From: Gammaproteobacteria bacterium | GTDB taxonomy: Bacteria > Pseudomonadota > Gammaproteobacteria > Competibacterales > Competibacteraceae | Direction: 5' to 3' | DNA: 33,178 bases | Assembly: GCA_024235135.1 (NCBI GenBank) | Contig: JACKMZ010000017.1 | Location: 1 to 33,178, forward strand | Position numbers and translations under genes: made by a program | The notes under the pieces: generated by a model | The model's database searches: none | The model's input: only the letters and a program-made list of their open reading frames with translations | Told to the model about the DNA's origin: nothing | Shown here: piece after piece, positions 24,427 to 32,060 of the stretch | How positions within the stretch are numbered: the first letter of the stretch is position 1 | Layout: each line of letters begins with the position of its first letter

Positions 24427-27369
24427 TCAGGCCGTATCGATCTGATCAGGACGTAGAAAGCGTTCGCCATACCGGCGGTAGACTTCGGAACTCAGGAAGA
24501 GGTCGAACAGATCCGGGTCGACATGGCCATTTCGTTTCATCGAGTTCATGATCCGGATCGCTTCGGACAGCGTTTTTCCTTTTTTGTAAGGGCGATCCAC
24601 GGCGGTCAGCGCCTCGAAAATGTCGGCGATCGCCATCATGCGCGCCGGCAGGCTCATCTGATCGCGGGTCAGGCGTTTGGGATAGCCGGCGCCATCCATT
24701 CTTTCGTGATGACCGCCGGCGATTTCCGGTACTTGCCGCAAATGTTTCGGGAACGGCAACTGGCTCAGCATGACGATGGTCTGCACGATGTGATCGTTGA
24801 TCTTATAGCGTTCCTCCTCGGTTAAGGTGCCGCGATCGATGCACAGGTTGTAAATCTCGCCCTTGTTGTACAGATAGCGTGGCGCGGCAAGCTTAAAGCC
24901 CCAAGGATTGTCGGTCGGCGGGCTGTCGCGCTCGTCACGCGGGAATACATGCTCCGCTTTGTCCGCCAGCAGGGGTTCGAGCGTCGGTAGACTCGGCGCC
25001 GGGGTGCGGTCCTTGCGGGTTTTTTCCTCGTGGGCGATGCCGATGCGGTCATCCAAGGTGCGCATCCAGGTCCGTTGGGCGATGCGTTTGACCCGTTCCT
25101 GCCGCTCCGGCGCCATGAATTCGCCACCGACGTTGCATTCGGCGATGAAGGCGTAGTCCTCGTCCAATTGACTCAAACGCTCGTCCCGCTTGAGACGTTC
25201 TTCGGGCTCGCTGGCGCCATCGTGGAGCGCCTTCCAGTAGGCGATTTCAGCGTCGCGCTTGAGTGCCTCGAAACGCATGCGGATCTCGTGAATACGGTCC
25301 CAAAGCGTTTCCAGCTTGGTCGCCTTGTCGACGACGTATTCCGGCGTCGTCATCTTGCCGCAATCGTGCAGCCAAGCCGCGATGCGCAATGTTTCCCACT
25401 CATCGTCATTCAAACGGAAGTCGGCGAAAGGGCCGTCCGTCGCATCGTGAGCGGCGCGCGCGAGCATCAGGGTGAGTTCCGGCACGCGTTGACAATGCCC
25501 GCCGGTATACGCCGATTTGGCGTCGATGGCGTTGGCCACCAGCTTGATGAGGGCTTGCAACAGGTCCTTTTGCGCCTTTAACAGGCGTTGATTGGCGACG
25601 GCGATCGCGGCGGCGCCGCCCAGCGCCTCCAGGAAAGCCACGATCTTGGGTGCGACAGGGGCCTGCTCCAGGGTATGTTCACGGAGCAGGCAAAGCAGAC
25701 CGATCGCCTCGCCATCGCGGTTTTTCAACGGCACCAGCACGGCGGCGGCCGGTGTGGGCCGCAGTATCGAGAAAGGATGGGCGCCGCCGCTTAACTCGGT
25801 CGCGCACGCCGCGCCTGTCTTGACCGCTTCGGCCAGCAGGCCGGGCGCGGAAAGGTCCACCGGCCCCAAGCCCACGTCGGTGGAAGCGCGTAGCTCATCG
25901 CCCGTCAACATCAATACGGGATCGAGCCGGCTGTCGTCGTCCGCCGCCAGATACAGCACGGTGGTGTCCACGCACGCGGCGCCGGCGGTTTCACGGACGA
26001 TTCGTTGCATCAGGCGTTCGAAATCCTTCTCCGCCGTCAGCGACGAACCGATCTCGATGAAACGGCTCAGCGAAACTTTCATCAAGGCCATGGCCCCGGC
26101 CAGTTGATCGATTTCGGAAATCAGCGAACGCACCGGCCGGTGCTGGGAAAAGTCGAAGGACTCGATGGCCCGTGCTTCGTCCGCCAGATCACGCAATGGC
26201 TTGGCGATGGCTCGCGACAACAGCCAGGCCAGCGGCAGGGACAGGAGTACGATCAGCGCCGTCACCAGGATGTTGCGTTGGCGTAGCGCGTTGGCTTCGG
26301 CCAGCAATTCATCCACGGGGGCGAGCACCACCAGCGCAATCTTGCCCAGACCGTCGTGATCGAGTGGAATCAGCCGGCCACGCCATTCCCGTCCGACCAG
26401 CTCGAACATCAAACGCTGGGTGTCCTTGCCCGGCTGGTATTGGCGGCCGGCCTCCGCCAAGGTGGAATGCAAATCGCCGAGACGGGCCAATCGCAGCCGA
26501 TCCGAATGATCGTCCGGAAGGATCATGCGTGTGGGATCGCGATAGGCGATCACTTCGCCGTTAGTGGAGAAGATGGCCAGTTCCGCCGACGGGGTGATCC
26601 ACTGTCGAGCCAAAACGGTAGACAGATCGGCCAAAGTCAAATCGGCGCCCGCCACCCCTTTGCCGTTGCCGGTGCGGCGGGAAAAGGTCAAGCCTGGCTG
26701 GCGCGTGGTATAGAAAACATAGGGATCGGTGCGCGCCAAGTGATCATCGGCTTGTATGGCGGCCCGGTACCAGCTTCGGACGCGCGGATCGAAATGGGCG
26801 AAATCGGGTCTGGCGACTTCGCCCAGGCGCTGCAGGCGGGCATCGAAAAACAGAAAGCGGGCCTGGGCGCCGCCATCGATTTGGCGTTCGACGCTTTGCA
26901 CGACATAAGCCGTGCGCGGGGGCGCGCCGAATGCGTCGCCCGTGGCGCCGTTCTCACGCAAAGGCCGGATCAGAAAAAAATCGCCATCCGCGTACCCGAT
27001 GTACAGGGCCGACAAGGTCGGGGTGTAATTCAGGGCCTCGCGCAAATAAGGCAGGTTATCCAGGCGCTCATCCAGGGTGGAAGCGTCCTGGAGTTGCTGG
27101 AACGCCAGCAACTCGGTGAGGATTTCGATCGGGTTTTGCAGGCGCTGAATATTGAGCAGGCTTTCCCGGCCGATCCGTTCGAATACGTCGTCGGTCGCGC
27201 TGACGATGACTTGGCTCAACTGCCGATAGGAATGCCAACCGAGCAGCAATCCCAATAGCAGAATCAACAGCGTGCACAACCAGGCGATGTGGATATGCAG
27301 GGGATACCGCCAGCCGCGACGTGGCGTGTCCGGTGGCGATGACGGGTTCGGCGAGGGGATGGGCGCCAT
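24427..27369 (-). CDS. Membrane sensor HD-GYP phosphodiesterase (Cache-HAMP-GAF-HD-GYP)
   Basis: A 980-aa protein predicted to hydrolyse c-di-GMP in response to a periplasmic signal. Membrane helices lie at 28-45 and 367-385 and flank a periplasmic dCache-like domain (FDPRVRSWYRAA near 193). A HAMP segment (386-438), a GAF domain (about 445-600) and the HD-GYP domain (about 610-980) follow. Catalytic motifs are intact: HDCGK with His668-Asp669, and HHERMDGAGYP with GYP at 895-897. The HD-to-GYP distance is about 227 residues, some 150 more than in minimal HD-GYP domains, because of a charged helical insert between VVDKATKL and RGTLTEEERY. The ribosome site AGGAG is seven bases before the ATG. 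It lies downstream of the proton ATPase gene, separated by a strong hairpin. Confidence 0.93.
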   Translation of the reverse strand: MAPIPSPNPSSPPDTPRRGWRYPLHIHIAWLCTLLILLLGLLLGWHSYRQLSQVIVSATDDVFERIGRESLLNIQRLQNPIEILTELLAFQQLQDASTLDERLDNLPYLREALNYTPTLSALYIGYADGDFFLIRPLRENGATGDAFGAPPRTAYVVQSVERQIDGGAQARFLFFDARLQRLGEVARPDFAHFDPRVRSWYRAAIQADDHLARTDPYVFYTTRQPGLTFSRRTGNGKGVAGADLTLADLSTVLARQWITPSAELAIFSTNGEVIAYRDPTRMILPDDHSDRLRLARLGDLHSTLAEAGRQYQPGKDTQRLMFELVGREWRGRLIPLDHDGLGKIALVVLAPVDELLAEANALRQRNILVTALIVLLSLPLAWLLSRAIAKPLRDLADEARAIESFDFSQHRPVRSLISEIDQLAGAMALMKVSLSRFIEIGSSLTAEKDFERLMQRIVRETAGAACVDTTVLYLAADDDSRLDPVLMLTGDELRASTDVGLGPVDLSAPGLLAEAVKTGAACATELSGGAHPFSILRPTPAAAVLVPLKNRDGEAIGLLCLLREHTLEQAPVAPKIVAFLEALGGAAAIAVANQRLLKAQKDLLQALIKLVANAIDAKSAYTGGHCQRVPELTLMLARAAHDATDGPFADFRLNDDEWETLRIAAWLHDCGKMTTPEYVVDKATKLETLWDRIHEIRMRFEALKRDAEIAYWKALHDGASEPEERLKRDERLSQLDEDYAFIAECNVGGEFMAPERQERVKRIAQRTWMRTLDDRIGIAHEEKTRKDRTPAPSLPTLEPLLADKAEHVFPRDERDSPPTDNPWGFKLAAPRYLYNKGEIYNLCIDRGTLTEEERYKINDHIVQTIVMLSQLPFPKHLRQVPEIAGGHHERMDGAGYPKRLTRDQMSLPARMMAIADIFEALTAVDRPYKKGKTLSEAIRIMNSMKRNGHVDPDLFDLFLSSEVYRRYGERFLRPDQIDTA

Positions 27370-27504
27370 GTCGCAACTCCTGATGATGGGCGTATTGGCG
27401 TTTCCTGAGAATTATTTGGCCGAAAAGCCGAGGAGTCCAGCCGCAAATGGCGGAAGATGGCAGGGCGTCGGGTTTCAGGTGTTGGGTCTCAGGCCGAACT
27501 GGAC

Positions 27505-27547
27505 TGAAGTATGGCGATCGCCCGTACCCGGCGGTCGCCATACTTCA
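27505..27547 (-). terminator. Strong hairpin downstream of the proton ATPase gene
   Basis: TGAAGTATGGCGA (27505-27517) pairs perfectly with 27535-27547. The stem continues inward through a T-G wobble and CGCC/GGCG, giving about 18 bp around a seven-base loop. It lies 29 bases past the ATPase stop on the minus strand and before the HD-GYP ribosome site. No U-run follows, so it may be a Rho-independent-like terminator, an mRNA stabiliser or a protein-binding palindrome. Confidence 0.55.
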
Positions 27548-27576
27548 CGGGGGAGGTTGCGGTTTACGCGATGACG

Positions 27577-30360
27577 TCATGCCGGGCGGTGCTCGATGAG
27601 TCGATAAGTCGCCCACTTGGCGCCGTCCTGCACGACCATCCAGAGCAGATTGTAAACCCAGACCCAGCCGATCAGATGCCAGGGCAAGGTCGGCGCCAAC
27701 CAACCGAACGCGCACATCAGCACGCCCAGAATCTGCGTACCGATCACCGCCGCCAGCAATGGCCAGGAGGGATAGGGACGTGCCCAGAAACCCTTTCGGG
27801 TGCGGGTCAGCAGCAGCAACAAGTGACCGCCGACCAGCAGTTGCAGGAACAGCATGGTCTGCAAATGGGCGGTATCCAGATGCAAAACATCCTGACCGAA
27901 CGCCAGCAAGATGAAACTCTGCGTCACCGCCAGCAGGCCCAGGACCACCGACACCGTGAAAGTGCGTTCCGGGTTCCAGCGGACGGGCTTGGCATTCGGT
28001 TCGGTGTTGTCGTAGGCGATGGCCATGATGGGGATGTCGTCCAACAACGCCAGCGCCACCAGCATGATCGCGGTCAGCGGGAAGAAACCGAAGGCCAGCG
28101 TGCTGAGCACCACGAACAGCATGATGTCGATGCTCATGGCGATGCGGTAAGTGATGTAGCTGGTCATCCGCTCGAAAATGCGGCGCGATTCCTCCACCGC
28201 GCGGGTGATCACCGACAGGCCCGGTTCGGTCAGCACCAGCGCCGCCGCCGAGCGGGCGGCGTCGGTGGCTCCGGACACGGCGATGCCCATATCGGCCTGT
28301 TTGAGCGCCGGCGCGTCGTTGACGCCATCGCCGGTCATCGCCACGATGTGGCCACCCTGCTGTAAGGCTTTGACGATGCCGTATTTATGTTCGGGAAATA
28401 CCTGGGCGAAGCCATCGGCGTCTTCGATCTGACGAATCGCCGCCGCCGGCAAGGCGCCATGCGCGACGCCGTCGGGAAAGAGCGCATCGGCGCTACGGAT
28501 ATGTTCGCCGATGCCTAGCTGGCCGGAAATCTCCTGGGCGATGGCGAGATTGTCGCCGGTGACCATCTTCACCGTGATGCCATAGCTGCGCGCCTGGGCG
28601 ATGGTCTCGGCGGAATCTTCGCGCGGGGGATCGAACAAGGGCAGAATGCCGAGAAACACCCATCGATCGCCCTCGTCGGCACGCGCCACGCCCAGGGTGC
28701 GAAAACCCTTGGCGGCCGATTCGTCCACTAGGCGTTCCGCCCGATCGCGGGTTTCAGAATCGGCCTGACAGAGTTGCAATACGACCTGCGGCGCGCCCTT
28801 GGTCACTTTGAAAGTGTGGCCTTGCGCGTCGCGGATCACGGCTTCGGTGCGTTTGCCGACCGGATCGAAGGGCGTGAATTGCACCGGCTGATACGTCGCC
28901 AGGCTCTGGGCATCCGGCAGGCCGCCGATCACCGCCAAATCGATGGCGTCATTATTTTCCGCCTTGGAGGCGAGCGCCCCGGCCAGGATCAATTCCTGGG
29001 CCGTGACGCCGAAAGGTTGGACATCGCCCAGCGTCAGCTTGTTCTGGGTCAGCGTGCCGGTCTTGTCCGAGCAGAGAATGTCGACGCCCGCCAACTCCTC
29101 GATGGCTTCCATGCGCGAAACGATGGCCTTGAGCTTGGATAGCTTCAGCGCCCCGAGCGCGAGCGTGACCGACAACACCGCCGGCATGGCCACCGGAATC
29201 GACGCCACCAACAGGATCAACGCCATTTTGAGCAGATCCAGAAACGACGTCCCCCAGTACAGCTCGATGCCCGTCAATACGATGATCAAAGCCAAGGCCG
29301 AGAAAATCAGGAAATTGCCGATTTGCAGTACGGATGCCTGCAGATGGGATTTGGCGCCGGCCGTTTCCACCAGTTTGGCCGTGCGACCGAAGAAGGTGTT
29401 GGCGCCGGTCGCGGTGACCACAGCCACCATCTCGCCTTGCTTGGCGACCGCGCCCGAATACACGGCTTCGCCGAGCTTCTTGTTCACGGGCAAGGATTCG
29501 CCGGTCAGCGCCGATTGATCCACGCTCAGATAATCGCCTTCGATCAACCGGGCGTCGGCCGGGACGATATCCCCCAGACGGATGCGGATCACATCGCCCG
29601 GCGCCAGAACACGGGCTTCGATTTCCCGCCATTGCCCGTCTCGCAGGGCGCGGGCCTTCAACGCCAACTGGTTCTTGAGGGCGGTCAGCGCGTCGGCGGC
29701 GCTCGCTTCCTCGCGGAAACCGATCGCCGCGTTGATCAGCAGCAGCGCGGCGATCACCATGAAATCATTCCAGTCGGCGGTCAGCAACGACAACAGCGCC
29801 GCCGCTTCGATCATCCAGGGTATCGGCCCCCAAAAGTAGGGAAAGAGGCGTTGCAGCAGCGTGACATGTTTGTCTTCCAGGGCATTGGGTCCCGTGGCTT
29901 GCAACCGTTTCTCCGCTTCCCCGGCGCTCAATCCCCGCGCCGGATCGACACCGAGTTGGGAAAGCGTGTCCGCCACGCTCACCGCGTTTTGAGCGCCCGC
30001 TTCGTCGGCGCTGGCGGTGGGTGCGGGTTTCTCGGCCGGCGGAGCCGGGCGGTGGCGGTATCGGCGTCTGAGCAGGGCGACGATGAGCAACGCCAGAATC
30101 GGGACGCCCAGCCATTCCACGATACGATAGGGAGCACTGGGTCGATCATGGAGCGAGCGGATTTGAGTCGCCGGAGAGCGGATGGAGGTCGTGGGCGGGA
30201 TCGTGTCGGATTGCGTGGCGACGACGGTTGGAGTCTTGGAAACTTGAACTGTCGCCTCAGGCGGGGAGGATCGCGCGGAGGGCGCGCCTTCGGCCAGCAC
30301 GGGGGATGCCGCGAGGAAGCCCAGTAAAAACGCGATGGTTATCGCAGAGCGTCGATTCAT
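27577..30360 (-). CDS. P3A-type plasma-membrane H+-ATPase with secretory N-terminal extension
   Basis: A 927-aa P-type ATPase predicted to export protons. TGES (286-289), the phosphorylation motif CSDKTGTLTQ with Asp432, KGAP in the nucleotide domain, and TGDGVND near 677 are intact. The membrane segment LLDDIPIMAIAYDN with an Asp pair resembles the proton-binding helix of Pma1-like pumps. Unusual is residues 1-126, upstream of where such pumps normally begin (SVADTLSQLGVDPARGLSAGEAEKRL). They comprise a classic signal peptide (cleavage after VLA, residue 23), a Ser/Thr/Pro-rich stretch of about 55 residues, a membrane helix at 80-97 and a basic RRRYRHR stop-transfer segment. The ribosome site GGAGA supports this start. 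It follows the yfdX-family gene in the same orientation. Confidence 0.92.
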   Translation of the reverse strand: MNRRSAITIAFLLGFLAASPVLAEGAPSARSSPPEATVQVSKTPTVVATQSDTIPPTTSIRSPATQIRSLHDRPSAPYRIVEWLGVPILALLIVALLRRRYRHRPAPPAEKPAPTASADEAGAQNAVSVADTLSQLGVDPARGLSAGEAEKRLQATGPNALEDKHVTLLQRLFPYFWGPIPWMIEAAALLSLLTADWNDFMVIAALLLINAAIGFREEASAADALTALKNQLALKARALRDGQWREIEARVLAPGDVIRIRLGDIVPADARLIEGDYLSVDQSALTGESLPVNKKLGEAVYSGAVAKQGEMVAVVTATGANTFFGRTAKLVETAGAKSHLQASVLQIGNFLIFSALALIIVLTGIELYWGTSFLDLLKMALILLVASIPVAMPAVLSVTLALGALKLSKLKAIVSRMEAIEELAGVDILCSDKTGTLTQNKLTLGDVQPFGVTAQELILAGALASKAENNDAIDLAVIGGLPDAQSLATYQPVQFTPFDPVGKRTEAVIRDAQGHTFKVTKGAPQVVLQLCQADSETRDRAERLVDESAAKGFRTLGVARADEGDRWVFLGILPLFDPPREDSAETIAQARSYGITVKMVTGDNLAIAQEISGQLGIGEHIRSADALFPDGVAHGALPAAAIRQIEDADGFAQVFPEHKYGIVKALQQGGHIVAMTGDGVNDAPALKQADMGIAVSGATDAARSAAALVLTEPGLSVITRAVEESRRIFERMTSYITYRIAMSIDIMLFVVLSTLAFGFFPLTAIMLVALALLDDIPIMAIAYDNTEPNAKPVRWNPERTFTVSVVLGLLAVTQSFILLAFGQDVLHLDTAHLQTMLFLQLLVGGHLLLLLTRTRKGFWARPYPSWPLLAAVIGTQILGVLMCAFGWLAPTLPWHLIGWVWVYNLLWMVVQDGAKWATYRLIEHRPA

Positions 30361-30399
30361 TGCAGTTCTCCGTATAGCGTTCAGGCTCCTCCAACAAAG

Positions 30400-30419
30400 G
30401 CCCTCCCCGAAGGGAGGGC
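30400..30419 (-). terminator. UUCG-capped hairpin between yfdX-family and ATPase genes
   Basis: On the minus strand, GCCCTCCC-TTCG-GGGAGGGC forms a perfect 8-bp stem with an extra-stable UUCG tetraloop, followed by CTTTGTTGG. It lies 37 bases past the yfdX stop. The U-run is imperfect, so partial termination, giving less ATPase than YfdX mRNA, is plausible. Confidence 0.65.
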
Positions 30420-30456
30420 AAAGTACAAGAAGCGTTGACGGTGAGTTGACGTTGAG

Positions 30457-31173
30457 TTATTGAGTGGCTGATTGGGTCTCGGTCGGTGGTGTGGTGGTCT
30501 CGGTCGAAGTCGTCTTTTCCGGCGCCTTAGCCTTGTCTGCCGTCTTACCGTTGTTCGGCAATGAGGCAAGATAATCCACGAAGCTTTGCGAGTCGACCAC
30601 CCAACTGTCCTCGGCATTCTTCAAAACCAGATTGGCCTCGTAATACTTGTTTTCAGTCAGCAGCTTGGCTGCCTGATCCACGGCCTTGACGGTGGTGTCC
30701 AGCGGCATGAACAACGAGGTCAGGGTCAATTGCACATCCATGGGACGTAAGGTTTCCAGGGCTTTTTGAGTATCGCCATTTTTCAGGTGTTCATTCACCT
30801 TGTCGATGTCCTTTGCCATCTTGGGAGTCATGGCGTAGGTGTCCGCCACCGTCAAGCGGGCGTCGATCGGCACCATGGGGCCTTCTTGCTTGTTGTCTTT
30901 CGGCGGTTTGATCGCCAGCTTGTCGGTATCCTTGGCGGCGGCCTCTAACGAAGTCTTGGCTTTCGCCACCAAATCGGCTGCTTCCTTGGGTTGGCCGTCG
31001 AAAATGGCCACGCGCGCCAGCGAGATTGTGCGGGCGGCCGTGGAGCCGTCCTCCGAGAGCCGGATAAACGATTTCGCCTCGGAATTGGCGTCGTGCTCGA
31101 CCGCCATGGCCGCCATCGACACGGAAGCCAAGGCCACTACGAATGCGCTCACTAAGGTCTTACGAATGTTCAT
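30457..31173 (-). CDS. yfdX: YfdX-family periplasmic stress protein
   Basis: A 238-aa exported protein. Start at ATG 31173 (MNIRKTLV) is six bases from AAGGAG; an adjacent ATG at 31176 is only three bases away. The signal peptide ends near AMA-VEH. The mature part is mostly helical and matches the YfdX family (RTISLARVAIFDGQPKEAADLV, then GPMVPIDARLTV, DVQLTLTSLFMPLDTT, KYYEANLVLKNAEDSWVVDS). The last 40 residues are a low-complexity Lys/Thr/Pro/Glu tail. In E. coli yfdX belongs to the acid-stress EvgA regulon; biochemical function remains unclear. The proton ATPase gene follows in the same orientation. Confidence 0.85.
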   Translation of the reverse strand: MNIRKTLVSAFVVALASVSMAAMAVEHDANSEAKSFIRLSEDGSTAARTISLARVAIFDGQPKEAADLVAKAKTSLEAAAKDTDKLAIKPPKDNKQEGPMVPIDARLTVADTYAMTPKMAKDIDKVNEHLKNGDTQKALETLRPMDVQLTLTSLFMPLDTTVKAVDQAAKLLTENKYYEANLVLKNAEDSWVVDSQSFVDYLASLPNNGKTADKAKAPEKTTSTETTTPPTETQSATQ

Positions 31174-31243
31174 CATGATCTCCTTACAAAGGGACAGAGG
31201 CAATGGGATTCGGACCGTCGGTCCTGTGAGTTATGGCAACCAA

Positions 31244-31765
31244 TCAATCAGTGCCGAAATGGGTCTGGATGTCCGCGCTGCCGGCGTTCGCCAACACTTC
31301 GCGGGCACGTTGCAGGACATCGCCGCCGCCATGAACCATGACCAGGAACTTGTTGGCCTTGATGGCGGTTTGGTAGCGCAGGACCGAATCTCTCGGAATG
31401 CCTAACGCCGTTAGCGCGCCAACCAATGCGCCTGCGCCGCCGCCAAAGGCGGCGCCCTCCAGGCCGCCGACCAAGGTGCTGGCCAGCGGTCCGAAAACGA
31501 AGATGTGTCCGACGACGGGAATGAACATCATGGCCGAACCGAACAGCACGCCGGCCAGTCCACCCCAGAATGCGCCGAGTTTGCCGAAGAACTTCGCGCG
31601 GTCTCCGGCATTGAAATAGCCGACCACGTTTTCCTCGGTGTGGTAGTCCCGGCCGATGATAGAGATGGTCTTCATGTCGAAGCCGGATTTGGCGAGTTCG
31701 CGCACGGCTTCTTCGGCTTGTTCGTGGGTGTCGTAAACCGCCACCGCGATATCAGACTTGCTCAT
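31244..31765 (-). CDS. YflT/GS17M-like general stress protein with glycine-zipper membrane region
   Basis: A 173-aa protein. The N-terminal 50 residues (SDIAVAVYDTHEQAEEAVREL, then KTISIIGRDYH) resemble the general-stress-protein 17M/YflT domain. The middle (about 60-120) is a glycine-rich membrane-active stretch (GAFWGGLAGVLFGSAMM, then GGLEGAAFGGGAGALVGAL). A small alpha/beta C-terminal part follows. ATG 31765 has GAGGT five bases upstream; the frame extends further but without a ribosome site. It is the first gene of a likely operon with yfdX (70-base gap) and the proton ATPase. Function is unknown; proteins of this kind are usually stress-induced. Confidence 0.78.
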   Translation of the reverse strand: MSKSDIAVAVYDTHEQAEEAVRELAKSGFDMKTISIIGRDYHTEENVVGYFNAGDRAKFFGKLGAFWGGLAGVLFGSAMMFIPVVGHIFVFGPLASTLVGGLEGAAFGGGAGALVGALTALGIPRDSVLRYQTAIKANKFLVMVHGGGDVLQRAREVLANAGSADIQTHFGTD

Positions 31766-32017
31766 GGGATACCTCGCTTTTGTATGTCTGATCGGCGGTC
31801 CCAAATGACTGCCGTTGAGCGAACTTTAGGCAATCGTCGCCCTTCCCCCTAGTGGCGAGAGTCATCAGGAAGTCACGGCTTGCGCACGATTTGAAGGTGA
31901 AGAAAGTCACGGGTGACCCGTAGGACGAAGGGCGCAGGCCGGTTCCTGAGCATTTTGTCGATCCGGCTGCTTGCGGGAAACGGCCGATCCGGCCATCCGG
32001 TTCAGGTGGACTTGGTG

Positions 32018-32049
32018 GGAGGCGGGCGCGACGACGATGCCCGCCCTCC
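32018..32049 (-). terminator. GC-rich hairpin after the NarX-like kinase gene
   Basis: Twelve bases past the kinase stop, GGAGGCGGGC (32018-32027) pairs with GCCCGCCCTCC (32039-32049) with one bulged base. There is no U-run. It separates the kinase from the YflT-like gene and fits a transcript end. Confidence 0.45.
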
Positions 32050-32060
32050 AAGGGTTGCCG

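Noticed and set aside
26356..27258. 300-codon plus-strand frame opposite the HD-GYP gene
   Set aside because: It is antisense to a complete, motif-bearing gene, and its composition is typical of a shadow frame.
29323..30327. 334-codon plus-strand frame opposite the N-terminal half of the P-type ATPase
   Set aside because: The minus-strand frame has the ribosome site and the ATPase motifs, and the plus frame is low-complexity Gly/Arg/Gln.
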